NCBI GenBank assembly: GCA_947625815.1
Contig: CANQPU010000010.1
Span: 1 to 64,000, forward strand
Reading direction: 5' to 3'
Origin: an uncultured Oscillospiraceae bacterium
GTDB lineage: Bacteria > Bacillota > Clostridia > Oscillospirales > Oscillospiraceae
Length of the DNA stretch: 64,000 bases
The notes below the pieces were generated by a model. That model saw nothing but the letters and a program-made list of their open reading frames with translations, did not search any database and was not told the DNA's origin. Position 1 is the first letter of the stretch. Every line of letters starts with the position of its first letter. The translations under genes were made by a program, and so were the position numbers. Below are positions 61,389 through 64,000 of this stretch, one piece after another.

Positions 61389-61704
61389 GCGCTATGTCCC
61401 GCCGGTCTGGGCCTACCGTCAGGCGTCCTCCTACCCCGCCGGACGGCGTCAGGCCGCCCAGGCGCCGCCGCGCCGGACGGATCCGGAGGAGCGACGCGAG
61501 GCGCCGCCTCCCGCCGCCGGCGCCGGGAGGGATCCGCGCCCGGAGCCCCCGCGCGCCCCGGCGTCCCGGGGCATCCTTCCGGCGGGCCTTGACTCCGGCG
61601 ATCTGTTCCTGGCGGCGATGCTGTTCTTTCTGTACTCCGAGAGCCACGACGAGGACTTCCTGATCATTCTCATCGTTGTGGGCCTGTCGATCTTTCAAAA
61701 ATAA
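61366..61704 (+). CDS. Small C-terminally anchored membrane protein, unknown (third of three)
   Basis: 112 aa: an N-terminal Pro/Arg/Ala-rich low-complexity region (about 20-70) and a C-terminal hydrophobic hairpin, DLFLAAMLFFLYSESHDEDFLIILIVVGLSIF, split by an acidic turn. GTG start at 61366 with GAGGAG about 8 nt upstream; overlap with the previous gene implies coupling. Location next to sporulation genes suggests, but does not show, a spore-envelope role. Confidence 0.7.
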   Translation: MIPISVYRRYVPPVWAYRQASSYPAGRRQAAQAPPRRTDPEERREAPPPAAGAGRDPRPEPPRAPASRGILPAGLDSGDLFLAAMLFFLYSESHDEDFLIILIVVGLSIFQK

Positions 61705-61718
61705 CAGACTGTGCCTTC

Positions 61719-61743
61719 ACGGGCGGGTGTGACACCCGCCCGT
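61719..61743 (+). terminator. Terminator-like palindrome, left flank of element D
   Basis: ACGGGCGGGTGT-G-ACACCCGCCCGT followed by TT. It ends the three-gene transcript. The identical 25 bp, in the same orientation, recurs at 62050-62074. Confidence 0.8.
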
Positions 61744-62049
61744 TTGAGACTGTCGAAAAAGGCCATTCGGCCTTTTCCCGACAAGGGGAAACGTGCGGGG
61801 AAATGGGCCAAAATTGGAATGTCGGCCCATTTCCCCTGCTGTTTTGCTACGCGCGCGCCGGGGTCCCCGCGCAAGCAACGCTTGCGTGGGGAGAGGAGGA
61901 GCCAAGCCGGCGCCTGAGCCCTGGTGCTTGCACCGGGGCGAGGTTAAGCGGCTTGCGCGACGACGCGCGCACACTTGCAAAACAAAAGGGATTTTTTGCA
62001 AGGCACATGTCCTTGCAAAAAATAGTAAATCGTTTTTTGACAAGCTGCT
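61744..62049 (+). repeat. Structured dispersed element, copy D (306 bp, expanded)
   Basis: Ends GAGACTGTCGAAAAA and TTTTTTGACAAGCTG match copy A. Stem 1 spans 61751-61783 (imperfect). Stem 2 is GGGGAAATGGGCC 61797-61809 with its complement 61824-61836; here the GAATTC tip is lost. Stem 3 is TGTTTTGC 61840-61847 with GCAAAACA 61977-61984. Stem 4 is ATTTTTTGCAAGG 61991-62003 with its perfect complement 62011-62023 around CACATGT. An extra stretch of about 110 nt within stem 3 holds further hairpins, such as CGCAAGC/GCTTGCG and GGTGC/GCACC. No gene seen. Confidence 0.85.
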
Positions 62050-62074
62050 ACGGGCGGGTGTGACACCCGCCCGT
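62050..62074 (-). terminator. Terminator-like palindrome, right flank of element D
   Basis: Exact direct copy of 61719-61743, 7 nt from the thioesterase stop on the minus strand, so it may terminate that convergent gene. TTTT follows on the plus strand. Confidence 0.75.
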
Positions 62075-62081
62075 TTTCCGT

Positions 62082-62768
62082 TTATCCGGCCTTGGCCGCG
62101 AAGACCAGGCTGTCGCCCAGCTTCCCGGCAGCCACGCCGTCCGGGGAGAGGTAGAGCCCGATCTCGTCGCCCAGGCGTGTCTCGCTGGCGAAGGTCATGG
62201 TCAGCTCCCGGACCGACTGGACGCCCAGGAGCTCCAGGGCCATGTCGGCGTAGCGGCAGTTGTTGGTGTGGTCGTTTTCGTCCAGGTCCTCTTTCGTCAC
62301 CGTATGGCGGGATACAAGCGCAAGATCTTTCGGCCGTATGCGCTCGATCCCCTCCGGCATGGCCGGCACAGGGTTGTAGACGCCGGCGAAGTCCAGATCC
62401 GTCTGCTCCACATGGCGTGTCAGGGCATTGACGATGCACCACTGACTCGTCCCCACCGCCAGCTCCCCGCCGTCCCGCGAGAGGATGTGGAAGTCCCGGT
62501 CATAGATCAGCGACCCCGTGCGGCGCGGGTAGGAAAGGAGGGTATAGTCCGTGTCGGGGCGGATGTCCCCGAGCAAGCGGAAGCGGTATTTTGTGATGAC
62601 CCAGATGAGGTTTCTGGCGATGAGCCGGTCGAATCCCAGCCCCTCCGCGGAGGCGTGGGCCTTGGCGATGTCCTGAAAGGCGTGGAGGATGGCGGAGGCG
62701 CGGACGGACCCCGCCGGAGTGAAATCGGGCCCGTCAAAACGGAGCGGAAGAGAATATTGGATGTACAT
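62082..62768 (-). CDS. Acyl-ACP thioesterase
   Basis: 228 aa with two hotdog folds, as in plant FatA/B-like bacterial enzymes. The first hotdog helix and dimer region are visible in LHAFQDIAKAHA and LIWVITKYRFRL (about 28-66). The second has DENDHTNNCRYADMALEL (about 165-182), containing the Asn/His pair conserved around the active site. Releases free fatty acids from acyl carrier protein. Chain preference cannot be told. AAGGAGA precedes the ATG. The 62769-62887 gap shows only small palindromes. Confidence 0.9.
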   Translation of the reverse strand: MYIQYSLPLRFDGPDFTPAGSVRASAILHAFQDIAKAHASAEGLGFDRLIARNLIWVITKYRFRLLGDIRPDTDYTLLSYPRRTGSLIYDRDFHILSRDGGELAVGTSQWCIVNALTRHVEQTDLDFAGVYNPVPAMPEGIERIRPKDLALVSRHTVTKEDLDENDHTNNCRYADMALELLGVQSVRELTMTFASETRLGDEIGLYLSPDGVAAGKLGDSLVFAAKAG

Positions 62769-62887
62769 GTTGTCTCCTTACCCGCGGTCAGATCCGCGGA
62801 GCTTCAAATAGTTAAGGATGGGCTTTCGGTTGTGGGTCGTCCGGAAGGCCGCCGATAACGAAGGCGCAGGGCGTGAGGCGCCCCATA

Positions 62888-63523
62888 TCAGCGCCTTCTT
62901 CGGGCCACGAGGCGGTTGATCGGCACGCCCTGCTGGCGGAATTTCGCCTCGTAATCCGTCATGCAGCCCCCGGTCCCCGGTTCCAGGTCGTTCGTCACCT
63001 CGGAGAGCTCCCATCCCTCGGCCTCGAACTGCTCCAGCGACCAGTCAAAGAGCGGGCGGTTATCCGTTTTGAACCAGATCTCGCCGTCGGGCTTCAGGAT
63101 ACGCTCATAGGTTTTTAAGAAGGCGGGCGCGGTCAGCCGGCGCTTGAACTGCCGGGATTTGCGCCAGGGATCGGGGAAATTGATGTAGATGCGGTCAACC
63201 TCCCCCGCTTCAAAGAGGCTCTCGCACCCGGAGGCGTCGAAGTCCAGGAAACGGACGTTCGCGACCTCCGCGTCCCTGGCCCGCTCCATGGCCATCACCA
63301 TGGCGTCCAGCACCCGCTCCACCGCCACAAAGAGCACGCCGGGGTTGGCCTGGGCCATGCCCACGGTGAACCGGCCCTTTCCGCAGCCCAGCTCCAGATG
63401 CAGCGCCTCGTGCCCCGGGAAGTCCTGGAGCCACCGCCCCCTGTGCGCCTGCGGCTCCCTCTCCAGAAGCGCCTCGCACCGCTCCACCCGCGGGATCAGA
63501 TTGGGCTTTTTTCTCATTCGCAT
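62888..63523 (-). CDS. trmB: tRNA (guanosine(46)-N7)-methyltransferase
   Basis: SAM-dependent Rossmann methyltransferase making m7G46, 211 aa. LELGCGKGRFTVGMAQANP (SAM site, about residues 41-59), YINFPDPWRKSRQFKRRL (catalytic PDPW block) and WFKTDNRPLFDWSLE are intact. ATG 63523 has AGGGTGAT upstream; a second in-frame ATG is at 63517. Confidence 0.96.
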   Translation of the reverse strand: MRMRKKPNLIPRVERCEALLEREPQAHRGRWLQDFPGHEALHLELGCGKGRFTVGMAQANPGVLFVAVERVLDAMVMAMERARDAEVANVRFLDFDASGCESLFEAGEVDRIYINFPDPWRKSRQFKRRLTAPAFLKTYERILKPDGEIWFKTDNRPLFDWSLEQFEAEGWELSEVTNDLEPGTGGCMTDYEAKFRQQGVPINRLVARRRR

Positions 63524-63587
63524 ACGATCACCCTGCGTTTTTTTCTTTATTCTAACACACCCATCCCAAAATTCCAACCCCGCCCCC

Positions 63588-63616
63588 TTGCGTCCCGCAA
63601 AAAAATGTTATATAAT
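63588..63616 (+). promoter_or_regulatory. Sigma-A promoter pointing to the tRNA-Pro region
   Basis: TTGCGT (63588-63593), 17 bp, TATAAT (63611-63616). It lies about 120 nt before the broken tRNA copy and is probably the original tRNA promoter. The 63617-63731 interval shows no gene. Confidence 0.65.
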
Positions 63617-63731
63617 ACCCCCGTCTTTCCAAATCGGCCCCGCCTCCGCGGCCCGTGGGGCGCCTCTTCGGCTCACGGACTTGCCCGCGCAAAGCCGCGC
63701 GGCTGAGCGATCCCGAAAGAACGCAAAACCG

Positions 63732-63774
63732 AATATCCGGGTGTAGCCCAGTTGGTAGGGCGCGACATTTGGGA
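63732..63774 (+). repeat. 43-bp direct repeat, left copy (contains broken tRNA-Pro 5' half)
   Basis: Identical over 43 bp to 63923-63965, at an offset of 191 bp. Covers the last 5 bases of leader and the tRNA from base 1 into the anticodon loop. Confidence 0.9.
63737..63774 (+). pseudogene. 5' half of tRNA-Pro(UGG), truncated in the anticodon loop
   Basis: Acceptor 5' strand, D arm and anticodon 5' strand match the intact gene at 63928 exactly, then diverge after TTTGGGA. The following sequence cannot complete the cloverleaf. This is the classic residue of a recombination event in a tRNA gene. Confidence 0.85.
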
Positions 63775-63927
63775 GCGTGTAACATCGGCGGAGGGTTGTT
63801 AAGCGTCAACCTTTCAAAAACCGCACGGCTCTAAGCGTTTTCCCGTTTCCTCTCCCCGCAAAAGTCTCCGCGAAAAGGGGCTTGACCACATAGTTGACCA
63901 CAACCGCAAAAACCTAAAATTAAATAT
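63775..63927 (+). other. Spacer between tRNA-Pro copies, possible integrated-element remnant
   Basis: No ORF. Holds a small GGTTG/CAACC hairpin (63795-63813 region) and two copies of TTGACCACA 12 bp apart (63882 and 63894), the kind of short repeat found near integrase arm sites. The right end repeats the AATATCCGG leader before the intact tRNA. Confidence 0.45.
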
Positions 63928-64000
63928 CCGGGTGTAGCCCAGTTGGTAGGGCGCGACATTTGGGATGTCGAGGCCGTGGGTTCGAATCCCGCCACTCGGA
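63928..64000 (+). tRNA. tRNA-Pro (anticodon UGG)
   Basis: 73-nt cloverleaf ending at the window edge: acceptor CCGGGTG/CACTCGG with one G-T pair, D stem GCCC/GGGC, anticodon stem CGACA/TGTCG with loop TTTGGGA (anticodon TGG), T stem GTGGG/CCCGC with TTCGAAT loop, discriminator A. Whether CCA is encoded lies outside the window. No strong promoter of its own; it may be read from 63588-63616. Confidence 0.95.

Overview
The window looks like a chromosomal segment of a G+C-rich, spore-forming, anaerobic member of the Clostridia, most like the Oscillospiraceae-type gut bacteria. The evidence is the spoIIGA-sigE sporulation pair, a one-piece pyruvate:ferredoxin oxidoreductase, a tyrosine T-box riboswitch, consistent AGGAGG-type ribosome binding sites, lipoproteins with Firmicute-style lipoboxes, and no outer-membrane genes. 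The genus assignment is inference. Gene density is high and most neighbours overlap by a few bases.

Layout. 0.1-5.1 kb (minus): an operon of cardiolipin synthase, a SbcD/YhaO-like nuclease and a SbcC/YhaN-like ATPase. 5.2-5.7 kb: a structured repeat (copy A) and a 46-aa ORF. 5.9-10.1 kb (plus): the YfmF/YfmH M16 pair, lgt and an acidic helical protein. 10.2-17.5 kb (minus): a 2446-aa cyclic beta-1,2-glucan synthase-like enzyme. 17.6-24.3 kb (plus): ylxM-ffh-rpsP-khpA, then repeat copy B, then rimM-trmD, an M29 aminopeptidase, an amidohydrolase and a HAD phosphatase. 24.3-25.3 kb (minus): a CPBP protease and a small membrane protein. 25.4-28.0 kb: a MIF-like protein, repeat copy C, a nitroreductase, and tyrS with its T-box. 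28.1-43.6 kb (minus): a 15.5-kb alpha-glucan uptake and degradation operon (binding protein, two permeases, ATPase, lipoprotein amylase, GH2 enzyme, pullulanase, debranching enzyme, alpha-glucosidase, HAD phosphatase). 43.8-49.7 kb (minus): two unknown membrane proteins, nifJ and a CapA-like protein. 49.8-55.9 kb (plus): formate/nitrite channel, yifB, thiI, an M28 peptidase and cinA. 56.1-57.5 kb (minus): an SPFH/NfeD pair. 57.6-61.7 kb: spoIIGA, sigE, a SleB-type hydrolase, a phosphodiesterase and three small unknown proteins. 61.7-62.1 kb: repeat copy D. 62.1-64.0 kb: acyl-ACP thioesterase, trmB, a broken 5' half of tRNA-Pro and an intact tRNA-Pro(UGG).

How the genes work together. The mal-type operon imports maltodextrins through a binding protein that carries an extra C-terminal starch-binding-like domain. 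It trims them outside the cell with a lipoprotein amylase and debranches and hydrolyses them inside. NifJ then converts pyruvate to acetyl-CoA and reduced ferredoxin, and a formate/nitrite-type channel lies nearby. The ribosome/SRP cluster is the conserved Firmicute arrangement, but it is split by a repeat element, with a separate promoter before rimM.

The most unusual signal is a family of four dispersed intergenic elements (about 5.26, 19.95, 25.70 and 61.74 kb). They share conserved linkers, but their stems differ in sequence and remain self-complementary, which is covariation. Two copies are bracketed by exact 25-28 bp direct duplications of terminator-like palindromes. I do not recognise a published family that matches them.
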